Source: Fomes fomentarius
Taxonomy: Eukaryota > Basidiomycota > Agaricomycetes > Polyporales > Polyporaceae
Assembly: GCA_022606135.1 (NCBI GenBank)
Contig: JABYQN010000007.1
Coordinates: 1-64,000, forward strand
Length of the DNA stretch: 64,000 nucleotides
Direction of reading: 5' to 3'
Both the position numbers and the translations under genes were made by a program. Under the pieces are notes generated by a model. It searched no databases, was not told the DNA's origin, and saw only the letters and a program-made list of their open reading frames with translations. Below, piece by piece: positions 1 to 10,233 of the stretch. Positions within the stretch are counted from its first letter, which is position 1. The number at the start of each line of letters is the position of its first letter.

Positions 1-1795
1 TCTCCCACTTAACCTGTCCAAGACCGGGTACCGTATCCTGCGCGCTTGACAGATCCTCTCTCCAATACAGCGCGAAGGCAATGTTCAGCAACTTGCGCGA
101 GTACACCGTCAACTCATCAAGCGTGAGCGGATTCCGAGGGACGTCTGGGTTCGTCCCTGTGGAGAAGAACTCGTCGTCACCCATGGTCAGCAGCGCCTGC
201 GTGTACAAGTCCGCGAGGAGTAACAAAGCCGGCCAGTGCGGAGCATGTTCTACTTCTGCAAGGATAGAGATGTTCTCAATGAATACCTATCGCAGTGGAA
301 GTTACGAGGACACGTACTTGTAATCTCTACGTAGTTGTCGTCCCGGCCAAGCGGTGAGCTGCGGACATGACTTCGATAGAGTTCGCGCACAAGCCCGCCA
401 CGACTATATACTACCATTGTACCAAGCACCTTATCTCTCCGAGCCGGCCAGACCGTGTTGAGCGCGAAGAAAAACGAGATGATTGCAGGGAGCAGATTCT
501 GATTCCCAGACGCTTGAAGGACGGCACTGATGTGCTTTGTATCAGCGAGGGTCTGTAATCGTTTGCGTGTGCGGTCGTCGAGCTGCGGTAGTTGAGCCTT
601 GTGTTCGAACGAGGAAACGACTTCAACCTGCGTCTCGTGCTCGTCATCGGAGTCATCGTCACCCCAATTATTGCCAACGTCAGATTTGGTTTCTGGTGGC
701 TCTAGCGCATGAGTTGGAAGGGCATTCATGAGCAGCGCAGCTAGCTGAAAGTATTGGGCAAGAGCAGATGGCGGCAATGCGCCGTATCTAGGGGGCATGA
801 ATGCTGCAAGATTAGCTATGAGGTGAATCTTGGACTCTATGGAAGACAACGCAGAGTCATTGATGATGTCGAGAGGGATGACGTCGAATTTGGCAAGAGG
901 GAGACGTGCTGAGAATAGACCAAGAGCAGGCAGGAGACGATTCGGAAGGAGGGGAATGGTGAGAATATGTAGAACAAGCTCGCGCAAGGAGAGAGGGATG
1001 AGATCAGGCTGGGATAGCGGAGTGGCGAGGAGTGTGGCGAGTGGGGGAGGATCGGGGACTGCTTTGGGGCGGGGACAGGCTGAGAAATAGAGTAAGGAAG
1101 GACAACAGTTTAGCAATGCACAAGACTCACTAGTTGGAGGACGGCGTCGCGTAGAAGGAGGAAAAATCCGTGAGAGACGAGATATCGGGATATGGCGTGG
1201 CGATTGGGATTGTCCGATAGGAGAGCATTGAGGACACCGAGATGAGCGTCAGCATACTGCGACCTGCATATGGAGTAAGGATATGCGCGTGAAGATGAGA
1301 GAGAGTACGTACTTTGGATCAGTCGAGAGTGAGTGGAGCAACATACGACTGAGGCGCTGCATAAGGACTAGCCAGCTCGGATCGACTTGGGTAAGGATGT
1401 CTACCACCGAACGAGCATTAGAAAAGACTGCGGTTTAGAAAGTATGATTATGGCTAGACACCTTTCCTAGACGAGAGCACAACGGTAGACCAACGGCCCA
1501 AGGCGTCCTCGTCCTGACCCAAGAGCACAAGAGCTCGGAGTGCGGTAATGGTCGTGATATCTCGCTCGAAGGTGGTCCGTAGCCGTTTTCTGGCAGAAAG
1601 AAGAGCGGAGTAACCTCTCCAAGTGCTCTGTATTCGGATTGCTGCATCGTGGCGGCGTTTGTCGTCGTTGCGCTGCAGTCTTCGGAGTTTAGCATCGTGA
1701 AGGATGGCGGTGTGAGAGGTGGCGGTATGTTGGCCACCGAGATTGATCTCTCTGCGGCGTTTGTTTGGAAGATCGCCAAAGATTGGAACGTCCAT
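1..1795 (-). CDS. HUL5: HECT E3 ubiquitin ligase, Hul5/UBE3C type (5' part only)
   Basis: N-terminal part of a Hul5/UBE3C-type ligase, which in known members extends ubiquitin chains on proteasome-bound or misfolded proteins. The gene runs off the left window edge, so the catalytic HECT domain is not visible. ATG is at 1793-1795. Proposed exons are 1462-1795, 1313-1427, 1131-1263, 318-1008 and 1-255, with all phases agreeing; about 509 residues are present. Residues 51-70 form an IQ motif (IRIQSTWRGY), typical of the family N-terminus. Later blocks such as WPALLLLADLYTQALLTMGD and LLNIAFALYWRED match my memory of the UBE3C helical region. The first intron is only 34 nt. The start lies 213 bp from a divergent gene at 2009, so the two probably share a promoter region. 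The family call is confident; the short first intron needs cDNA. Confidence 0.85.
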
Positions 1796-2008
1796 GGGTT
1801 AAGAGTATGAGTAGGTCGGAAGAGAGATGAGAGAGAGAAGAGTGCAGTTACACTGTACTTACACTGTACAGTACTGTAATCTGGACGCGTATGCACCGGG
1901 GCCACGTGCGCACAATCACGTGAGATGACATCATCTAAACCCGACTCCAACTCAACGCTCATGATATGTTCTAGTATGCGATAATGTTCGTCTCGCTCAT
2001 ATCCCGCC
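1796..2008. promoter_or_regulatory. Divergent intergenic region between HUL5 and a membrane-protein gene
   Basis: 213 bp separate the two ATG codons (1795 on minus, 2009 on plus), so both promoters must lie here or reach into the genes. The segment has short TACACTGTAC-like repeats near 1850-1875. I see no clear TATA box. A shared bidirectional promoter is an inference from spacing only. Confidence 0.4.
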
Positions 2009-3053
2009 ATGTCATCCTCCCCCTTCAGGCCTCCAGCTCTCAACTATACCATCAAGACTGGCAAACGTGAATTTGCCATAATTGTCTTCTTTGTCCTCAT
2101 CTTTTCCGAGGCTGGCATCCTTCCCCTCGTTCTCTTCTACTCTATACGATGGGGTGCTCATCTCGATAATACCAAGAACCTAGCTATCATCACCTCACTC
2201 GTTGGCACCTACTCCGGCTACAAAATGGCACGACGATCATGGTATCTCTTCATAACCGACAGTAGTCATCAACGCCGCCCGCTCGGTGCGAGCAGGTTCG
2301 GTCCAGACGCGTTAACGTGCATCCTCCTCCCTCGCCTCCTATCCCACTAGTACTCACTAGCACTCTGGCCTCAGACTGCAAATAGGCCTTGGCATGACTT
2401 TCTTCTTCGTCCCACTCATCATCGGGTCTTCACTGTAAGTCTTCCTTAATCAAATCATTCGATGTATACGCCCATTCGTTCCCCACAGCGAACCCGGTTC
2501 CGTACATACTGTCGCTATGTCCCTGCCCTGCTTCATGATTGCCTTTTGCTTCCCCCTCCTCATAACTGGCCTATTCCCACATCGCCTTAAAATGCCCTTC
2601 CGCGTCTCATCCATGCCGGCCTACACCGGTCTTCCTCCAGCTGCCTACACCCTCGTAGAGGACGTTGTAGCAGTCGACGGCGGTGGTTGCGTCGAGTTCC
2701 GTCAGGCCTGGCGCATTCGCTACGAACACTCGGCAATCATCCGCCGTATCGTCCGTCTCGCCTCGCTCTGGTGGGGCGCGTCGGGTATGATCCTCGCAGC
2801 CGCCTTCATCGTCATCGCATGGACCACTCCCGACGATATCGGATACGGTATCTGTTGGGGTTTGCCGTGGCTCTGGGCCATGGTCGCTGGCAGCATGACG
2901 GTGTGCTGGGTGCACAGGGAGCTCGAGCGCGAGACGAGGGACTGGTCGAGTCCGGAGGTACACAAGCTATTCAACCTCCACATTGAGCAGTCGGCCAATG
3001 AGCAGAAGGTCGCGTGCGAAATGACGCGTGACGAGAGCGATCTTCAAGTCTGA
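2009..3053 (+). CDS. Multi-pass membrane protein of unknown function
   Basis: A 310-residue protein from exons 2009-2316, 2375-2434 and 2489-3053; all junctions are GT-AG and in phase. At least five or six hydrophobic segments are visible: around residues 20-45, around 60, GLGMTFFFVPLIIGSSL across the small second exon, AMSLPCFMIAFCFPLLITG, then LASLWWGASGMILAAAFIVI and a following Trp-rich helix. The central RRPLGASRFGPDA stretch sits in a loop. The tail after the last helix is charged and probably faces the cytosol. The overall pattern resembles conserved fungal integral membrane proteins without assigned function, and I do not recognise a transporter signature. The ATG lies 213 bp from the divergent HUL5 start. 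Confidence 0.75.
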
Positions 3054-3329
3054 TGTTTGATCATGCTGACGATCTTTTCGACTGATGAACTGTATTATCA
3101 ACTGCTGCTGTTCATTCGTGTGGGTATTGTAGCAATACTTATGATCCTTGTACGCGTACAATGCGCATCGCGGCGAGCTTCGCTGAAGAGATACATCGTA
3201 AACTGAAAGTGGTTTGCCGAAATCTCCACTGGGCCAACTTCAAGTTCCAAGGACGTATCATCATGAGCTAGCAGGTATTATAACGATTCGGCAACGTCCG
3301 TCAAATCCCTATCTTGATCTTCAACCACC

Positions 3330-4150
3330 ATGCAAGGCTCGATATCAGAACGCCTGTACATTCGCTGGGTACGGAGTTCACCAAGCTTTGGAATCACGAA
3401 ATACTGAACCGATGATGCACATATAGCTTCCAGACGAGTCCACCGAACCAACGTCGACCCTCGTGCTATCAAGCGTCAGCGTCGATAAGCGCTTCGTAGA
3501 CCTTCGCCTCCTGAAACCCTCAGATCCTTCCGCTGGCTACACTACCTTAGAATGGGGCATAGGCGGACGCTCTGTCGGCACGTCACCACACGGCAAATGG
3601 ATCCATGACATTGACTCGCGCACCATGAACCCCGAGCCCGACGAGGGGGACATGTCGCCGCATCCCACCCTCCCCGGCGTCACCATCGAGCGCGGGACGA
3701 TGCGCCACCCCGAGAGTGGCGAGCTGCGCGAGTACGAGGAGGCGTGGAAGAAAATTTCCGTTCTCCCAGTCAAGTGTGGAGGTCCTCACGACGGAAAGAT
3801 CGTCACGGTGTTCCTCGAGTCTGGTGGGGCGGGTACCGCGAGATGGGGCATGATCTGTCGAGTCGGGCAGTATGTTCAAGGAATCGTACGCGATGGACAG
3901 AGTGTCTCTGTGCAGAGGTGGGCTTGGTTGGAAGGTCAACGGGAATGGAAGAATGTCGCACAGATTGGAGACGCGTCGATGGTTTGCGACGTGACTTGGA
4001 AGGAGTCGCTGCAGGGCATCGATACGACTTTCACGCGTGACGGTTATACGTGGCGCAAGATATCCTCAGCCGTTGCGGGGCACGGTCAAGGTGGGTCTCA
4101 TATTCTCACAGAAATCAGTGATACGATGATACAACAAAAATTCAGATTAG
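3330..4150 (+). CDS. HRI1: Hri1-family protein
   Basis: Homologue of yeast Hri1, a soluble protein of two similar beta-barrel halves, reported to interact with Hrr25 and with protein-secretion components; its molecular role is not settled. Exons are 3330-3368, 3427-4090 and 4146-4150, giving 235 residues against about 244 in yeast. The short first exon (MQGSISERLYIRW) joins in phase to LPDESTEPTSTLVL, which matches the family start. Other family blocks are RRFVDLR-like KRFVDLRLLKP, TLEWGIGG, the charged DEGDM segment, and the paired WGMICRVGQYVQGI and VQRWAWLEG strands in the second half. The third exon supplies only the last residue and the stop. If that intron were retained, the frame would run to 4299 and overlap the convergent RNase III-fold gene, so I prefer the spliced end. 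Confidence 0.82.
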
Positions 4151-4185
4151 TCGTAGATGCAGATGCACGATGGAGTCCACATTCA

Positions 4186-4786
4186 TCACGGAGAAGCTTT
4201 GCTAGTAGTAGCAGTCAAAGTCACAAGAGCTTGAATCCACTTCGTCACTGCGTCGAAGCCCTTCCCGACGAAGACCGCGCCAACATAAGCATCCATTAGG
4301 AAGCGGATCTCCTATAGGAGAGTCAGGCCACAGCGCCGCGCATGGTCAAAATTGTGACATACCATCGCCTGCTCAAGGTCTACATCCACAGCGCGCCGCA
4401 CCTTCTCTCTCCACTTGTATCCTTTGATCCACTGCTCAACCAGTTCTGGGAGCTTTTCACGCTTGGTCTGCGACGAACGTTATAGACCTACATGTGTAGT
4501 CACAAACGTGAATGCCACCAATGGGGCTTACCTCGATCTCGTCCGCTTTCAAGTTTTCTTTGTAGAGGATAGAGGTATAGCTCGCTTCCAAGATGGCACT
4601 ACCCAGGATCGCGAGCGTCGAGGCATCGCAGTACGGCGAGTTGGGGATATTGGACGTGTCTGCGTATCTGATCGACTTGTGGATGAAGATTTGGAGCATA
4701 GCATCGCCATCAATCTGCGGTGCGAGTGGCCAGCTGGCCCCTTGGGCAGAGGCAGAGGTCGAAGCGCGAGGGGTATGAGAGGTCAT
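4186..4786 (-). CDS. Small RNase III-fold protein, probably catalytically degenerate
   Basis: A 161-residue protein from exons 4532-4786, 4363-4467 and 4186-4311, all in phase. I chose the ATG at 4784-4786; the longer open frame upstream begins with GTG. The order of elements is that of a single RNase III domain: a first helix (LQIFIHKSIRYADT, cf. AFTHRS), a signature region (STLAILGSAILEAS), and a last helix (RFLMDAYVGAVFV). In active RNase III the signature reads E..eFLGDavL and the last helix D..EA..GA. Here the signature Asp is Ser and the last Glu is Asp, so cleavage activity is doubtful. No dsRNA-binding domain is present. It could be a structural protein, for instance mitoribosomal, but that is a guess. 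It ends tail-to-tail with HRI1, 35 bp apart. Confidence 0.72.
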
Positions 4787-5729
4787 AGCGATTGGAGTGG
4801 AGGTCACTTCGCAGTACTAGTGCCAGGGTAGGATTGGGAGGGACTGAGAGGGACTTGGGTGCGTGTCAGGAATGAAAGAATTGGCGATATATATGTAGAG
4901 TTGTACAGTCGCTGCTGCTGCAGGAGGCCAGGCCGTGGGTGTAGTGCTGTGGTAAATGTGTGAACCCTGAGCCCGCGGCAGACATACGAGCAGATTCAAC
5001 TTGGCTGCTGATCAGAGGAGTCGTCTTGGACAGTTACCTGCAAGCTGAAGATCAATGAATGAACCTCCGATTGATAATGGATGCTTCTGCGAAGGTTGTG
5101 CTGCACGCGCGTTAGCATTGTTGGGTGAACAAGAGCATGCAGCGGAGTCGAGAAGCTACACACCATCGTCTGCGAGGAGTCAGGAAAGCCGCAGCCACTG
5201 CCATTGGTATCTAGTGCTGCTCCCGACTGCAGCCACGGTGGACGATCGACAACATTACTACGGTGCTTACATACCGTCCACATGCACGGTATGTCTAGCT
5301 GTCCTTGCCGTAGAGTTCAACTTATCCTTCTAAGCCTCGCTCAGCTGCAGGATGTTCGCTAAACAGTGGGCGTCTGCCATATCCGCAACAGATCTAGAAG
5401 GCTGAGGCTGAGACCAACGTCGTCGCTTACTAATTTGACCTTGCGATGCGATAACCTGGTCAGCGGGAAGTGGTGAGTTGTGACATCGGAAAGAGTTGGG
5501 AGCCCTGCGCGACAGTGGGTACAAACATGAACACACAACTTGAACATACTCTGGAACAGAACTCGAAGCCTGAGAATACCGCAACACTCGCATCAAAGAA
5601 CGACTGGACTGCGCAAAGTAAGCACTCGAGCCTCATTCATTCACACCTTATCCCCCCACCACCATCTTCTACCTTTCTGTGTACTAACTTTCAGTCTAGT
5701 GAGTATCCCAACTTCAACGACACGACATC
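4787..5729. other. Intergenic region, no gene recognised
   Basis: About 940 bp between the RNase III-fold gene and the D-lactate dehydrogenase start. Only short unrelated open frames are seen. Pyrimidine-rich sequence just before 5730 probably belongs to the dehydrogenase 5' UTR. Confidence 0.4.
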
Positions 5730-8170
5730 ATGGCGATTTTGCGGGCGGGACAGACCGCCCTTTTCAACTCTGCACGGGCGATCGCCCGGAGTCCCCCACT
5801 GCTTGCGTCGACCGCTCTACGGAGCCAGTTCTTGGGTGAGAACACGGGGTGGAGTCGCCATGGATACGCCTCTTCCACTACAGCAACGTCTACCAATGGA
5901 GCGCAGAAACAAGGGCCAAGCGCCGCGCTAGCGTTTGCAATCGGCTCTGTACTCAGTGGAGCACTTGGCTACTACCTTGCGGCATCTGCGGGGAACGATG
6001 GGGCAGGGGCCGAGTTCAACACACAATATGGTTCTCCCGACGACTTCAGAAAGGCGATAGAAGAGCTGAAGGTGGCCCTACCCGACGATGATGCCGTCTC
6101 GACAGACCAAGAAGACTTGGAGCGACATGGCAACTCTGGGTTCGCGTATCACCCTGGTCAGTCACGGACTCGCCGACCTTGTGTCTGACTGACTCTGGCG
6201 ATGTGTCGCGTAGATAGCCTGCCTTCAGTCGTGGTATATCCCATGGCGACAGAAGATGTCGTGAAGATCGTGAAGATCGCCGTCAAGTACCGCATGCCCG
6301 TGGTAGCGTACTCGGGAGCTAGCAGTCTCGAAGGACACTATGTTCCAGTGAGTCTCTACGGGAAGACAAGGCGATAGTCGGGCTAACCGCAGATTGCTCG
6401 CAGCCCTCCGTCGGCGGTATCTCTGTCGACCTGTCCCGAATGGATAAGATACTGGACATTCACGGTCAGCAGCAGGCACGAGGAAGATGTTATTGACCGT
6501 ACTCACCCGCTCCTGCCTGTCTGTTGTAGAAGCGGACTCGGATGTGGTTTGCCAAGCCGGCGTCGGCTGGATGGACTTGAATGACCATCTGAAGAAGAAA
6601 GGTAAGCGCATGCGTCGCATTGTTTCCTCATGTTGGTCACTCAATTGTGTAGGCATTCCGCTGTTCTTCCCTGTAGGTGCTGGAAGTGGACAAAGACGTG
6701 ATATGTAGATACTCATGCTTCTTTAGTTGGACCCCGGCCCGGCCGCAACGCTCGGCGGGATGCTGAGCACTGGCTGCTCTGGAAGTTGGTGCCTATTTGC
6801 GATATGATCTTGCATCTGGTTGATCCTCGGTTCAAAATAGCGAACGCGGTACGATACGGGACTGCACGAGCGGAATGGTTTTTGAACGCGGTCAGTACAC
6901 TTCGGCTGATCTACATATTCGGTGCTCACTCCACTCCCAGACTGTTGTATTGCCCTCTGGAGAAGTGATCAAGACACGCAGACGTGCGAGAAAGTCTTCT
7001 GCGGGGTTCGACACGACGAAATTGTTCATCGGCGCCGAGGGTACTCTGGGAATAGTGACGGAAGGTGAGCGCCGACACCGTTGGCAACAAGACATGAGAG
7101 GTTCACGTGGTACCCATGTGCAGTGACCGTCCGCCTTGCTCCTGTGCTTCCAACAAGTGTCGCTGTTGTCCAGTTCCCGGATGTACAGAAGGCAACACAG
7201 GCCGTGATCGAGGCCTTGAATGCTGGGGTCGGCATCCGTGAGTCGCTTGAGCATCGTATCTCGAAGGCGCAGGATAATGACTTGGACCGTAAGAATGCGT
7301 CGAATTGGTCGACGACCAATTCATGAAGGGAACGAACATGTACGGCATGTCGCTGCGCAAGTGGGCCGAAAAAGACAGTCTCTTCTTCAAATTCCAGGGG
7401 CCGACGCCCCGCTCGCTGCAGGAATCTGCAGATATCGTCAGAAAGATCACCGAGAAGTACGGGGGAACCAACTTCATGTTTGCGAAGAACGAGAAGGAGG
7501 CGCACGACTTGTGGACGGACAGGAAGAACGCTGTATATTCCGGCTTAGCGATGCTGCCTGGGGCGAAGGCATGGGGCACGGATGTCTGGTGAGTCTACTC
7601 CATGTCTGAGGGTGTGTAGCGTCGCGCTGATTGCATGTAGCGTACCTGTCTCGCGCTTACCGGACTTGATATACGATACGAAGAAGGATCTGGCAGAGCA
7701 CGGGCTTGTCTCGACCATCGTAGGACATGTCGGCGACGGTGAGTCTTGCGGGCTGTCTTCGGTTCCGCCGTTGTAGGCTAAATCGTTGCAAGGAAACTTC
7801 CACTCGCTGTTGCTCTACCGCAATGAAGAGGAGAAAGCGTTGACGCAGGAGGTCGCAAAGCGCCTGGTCCGGCGCGCCATTGCTTTGGACGGCACTTGTG
7901 AGTGTTCGTCATCTGGCTTCGAGTAGTACTCACCCGCCCGTGCCGACCATCAGGCACTGGAGAACATGGTGTTGGAATTGGGAAACGGGGCTATCTGTAT
8001 GAAGAGCTCGGAGAGGGCACCATCGAGTTGATGAACACCATCAAAAGGACGATCGATCCGCTGAACCTGTTCAATCCAGGCAAGGTACGTTCCAGTGTTC
8101 CACTCACTCGTGCATATCTCACCGTGACTGCTAGTTGTATCCCGACCCACCTGCCAAGCAGAAGCGTTGA
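5730..8170 (+). CDS. DLD1: Mitochondrial FAD-linked D-lactate dehydrogenase (cytochrome)
   Basis: Oxidises D-lactate to pyruvate and passes electrons to cytochrome c, normally at the inner mitochondrial membrane. Fourteen exons give 574 residues, the family's usual length: 5730-6156, 6214-6347, 6404-6464, 6530-6601, 6653-6672, 6727-6784, 6841-6890, 6941-7064, 7124-7237, 7294-7588, 7641-7738, 7793-7897, 7954-8084 and 8135-8170. All phases agree. The N-terminus is Arg/Ala-rich like a presequence, followed by one hydrophobic segment (about residues 65-85). The FAD-binding domain shows [23 protein letters not shown] and [12 protein letters not shown], then [13 protein letters not shown]. The C-terminal FAD-oxidase domain has the metal/substrate His motif GHVGDGNFH and the closing [15 protein letters not shown] block (here [15 protein letters not shown]). 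Two introns end in AAG (7293 and 7792), because the nearby YAG sites would create stops. Confidence in identity is high. Confidence 0.92.
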
Positions 8171-8723
8171 GTGATCACACCGGGATTCCGTCACGAGGTC
8201 GCAGGACTGGTTGTACGTATTGTGATTTATGTAAGTGTAAGTGGGTCGTATTCGTATCATCTGTCGAGTATTCGGCCCTGCTACAAGAACACCTGAGCTG
8301 AACGGACAGCCCCTTGAGGCTAGATCCAAGCACCAAAGATCACTCACGATTTGCTTTCATCTTGATTCTAATGATGGGGTAGCCACAGCCTCGATGGCGC
8401 GCCCATTCTCTGTGGGACTGCGATAATCTTACTCGACGAGGCTCCAAGTGCTATCGGCTCTTTGCAACGGACACGACAAAGGTTCAGGTGACGAAGTTGT
8501 AGGACTGTCCCTCCCCCCCCATATCGTCTGCCTAAGGGAGACAAGGCGGCGACTTGGATCCGCGGAGAGTTCGACGACTTGAAGTTGCTCACCGGTATGT
8601 CCTTCTCTGTTTCTCCCGAAGCGAGAGCCAACAGGTCACTGTCACAAATTGTGGGCTTGGTTTCTTCAAGGATCTGTGCTTCACGACAGACACGTAATAT
8701 TGGTTAATGAGTCGAGGCAACCG
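8171..8723. other. Intergenic region with one exon-like fragment
   Basis: About 550 bp between two gene ends. Plus-strand 8527-8595 reads LPKGDKAATWIRGEFDDLKL and is followed by a GTATGT-like donor, so it may be a leftover exon. No matching exon was found nearby. Confidence 0.3.
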
Positions 8724-9653
8724 CTAGAGGGAGGGCATGAGAGTCTCGATGCCGTTTGTTAATGAAGGGAAACCGGCGTCCTCAGACGACTGCCAGAGTA
8801 CGATCGAGAACAAAATTTCCTGCACGTGGCGACGACCTGCTGGTTCATCGAGCATGAGTTCATGAGATGCGGTGAGACCCCCGCGGTGATAGATCAGGAA
8901 GCGGAGTGAGCGGGACTCGTAGTTGACACCGATGACAAGAGAGAACAAACGGAGCGGCACCGCATTGACCTGCGCTCGAGCATACGTTCCTGCGTGTCCA
9001 ACAATCTCAGGCCAATTCCCCCCGACCTCCACAGGGATGAGGATCTTCCTCGCGTCCTTCGGCGATTGCGCGGGCAGAGTCCAGTAGCAGGCAGGCCTTG
9101 CCGACATTGTCGCTGCGACGCCAACGAGACCTGGCTTCAGTGCGCCGGCGCCTTGCACACCATCCTTCGTCGCCCTATCGTACACACGGAATTCAAGGTC
9201 GGGCCACAATCGCCTATCCTGAGGCTGAAGCGCGGAACCCCTGAACATGATCTGGGCCGAGACCAATGCTCTGTAGGCTTCGTCGCAGTTTGTGATACAT
9301 GAGTTGAGAAAGGCGGCGAGGAGAGGAAAGTTGGGATTCTTGCCGGGCACAAAATTGATCTCCGGCGGGGTGGGCATAGAGGCCATGATACTCGGAACAC
9401 CATCCGCCTGAACGAGACAGTCGAAGGAGTCGAGGGGAGGATATGCCTTCGTCTCTGAGTCGGAGCCCGGGTCGCCGCGAAAAACCTTGGGAGATAACAT
9501 CCACATGATGATGGCGGCAGTGAATTCCCAGTTTTGGTCACCGAGCTCAGCAACCATGTCTTCGACCAAGTCGTTTTGCGGGCGTGGGGTGCCCTTAAGA
9601 GGGGAGGTGGCTGGTCGAGTGCGTACTTCAGGGGTCGGCGGTGCGTGTGCCAT
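8724..9653 (-). CDS. FunK1-type protein, N-terminal region only (no kinase domain)
   Basis: A single-exon, 309-residue protein starting at the ATG at 9651-9653. It resembles the region that precedes the catalytic part in fungal FunK1-type kinases. The diagnostic stretch is GTYARAQVNAVPLRLFSLVI near residue 220, followed by the YHRGG motif that replaces the usual FDRSG-like sequence, and then EILFSIVLWQ. The frame stops shortly after TNGIETLMPSL, so glycine loop, catalytic and DFG motifs are all missing. It could be a stand-alone domain or a truncated gene. A decayed paralogue lies on the other strand at 18299-19260 and shares most blocks. The flanking 8.2-10.2 kb looks rearranged. Function is unknown. 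Confidence 0.65.
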   Translation of the reverse strand: MAHAPPTPEVRTRPATSPLKGTPRPQNDLVEDMVAELGDQNWEFTAAIIMWMLSPKVFRGDPGSDSETKAYPPLDSFDCLVQADGVPSIMASMPTPPEINFVPGKNPNFPLLAAFLNSCITNCDEAYRALVSAQIMFRGSALQPQDRRLWPDLEFRVYDRATKDGVQGAGALKPGLVGVAATMSARPACYWTLPAQSPKDARKILIPVEVGGNWPEIVGHAGTYARAQVNAVPLRLFSLVIGVNYESRSLRFLIYHRGGLTASHELMLDEPAGRRHVQEILFSIVLWQSSEDAGFPSLTNGIETLMPSL

Positions 9654-10233
9654 GATGGGAGTTTAGATGCATCGAAATATGGTAAGGCTGCCTATCCCGC
9701 TCGTCGATTCTCTGCCCAGGCGAGACTACGTGCAAGAAGAAGCTTAACAAAGTTGAACAAGGTTGAACGTTTGAATATGTTGAATATTGAATATTGAGCG
9801 CTGACATTGACTCTTGAGCGCCTCGGGCGTACATTTGATATTTAGCAGGCTGGTATGTCTTTCAACATGTCCGAGTCACTGTCTACCTTAGTAGTAGTAT
9901 AGCCTCAGATCAACTTGTTGACGAAGGAAATCTTACCGTTGAGCCAGCGATCTTTCAGCTGTAGCGCCATACGTATACTATGCAGCTCGGATTCACTTCG
10001 TGACGTAGGATACAGTATGGTTAGGGGCACTTCTGCGCTGTACCTGCTTCAGTGCACTCATAGGTTATCAGCTGACCCAACTTTGCGAAGGCACCGTTGA
10101 GCTCATGAAGACGATCAACAGGCGGACGAGCGACGATATCGATATATTGGCCGGTAAATACACAGTAGAAGGAAACCATATCGCCACTTTGACCGGAGTC
10201 GTGGAAAGCAGGGCTGGTGCGCCGTCGGAATCA
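9654..10233. other. Intergenic region with a possible D-lactate dehydrogenase relic
   Basis: About 580 bp. Near 9770-9800 there are AT-rich TTGAATATTGAATATTGAG repeats. At 10085-10132 the plus strand reads GTVELMKTINRRTSD, similar to [15 protein letters not shown] in exon 13 of the dehydrogenase gene at 5.7-8.2 kb. Confidence 0.35.

Noticed and set aside
1080..1130. Shorter HUL5 intron ending at CTCAG (1080-1082)
   Set aside because: It puts the downstream conserved block out of frame; the acceptor at 1009-1011 (TATCCCAG) keeps the frame with a canonical donor.
4151..4299. HRI1 reading frame extended to 4299 without the last intron
   Set aside because: It would overlap the last exon of the convergent RNase III-fold gene and add a tail not seen in the family.
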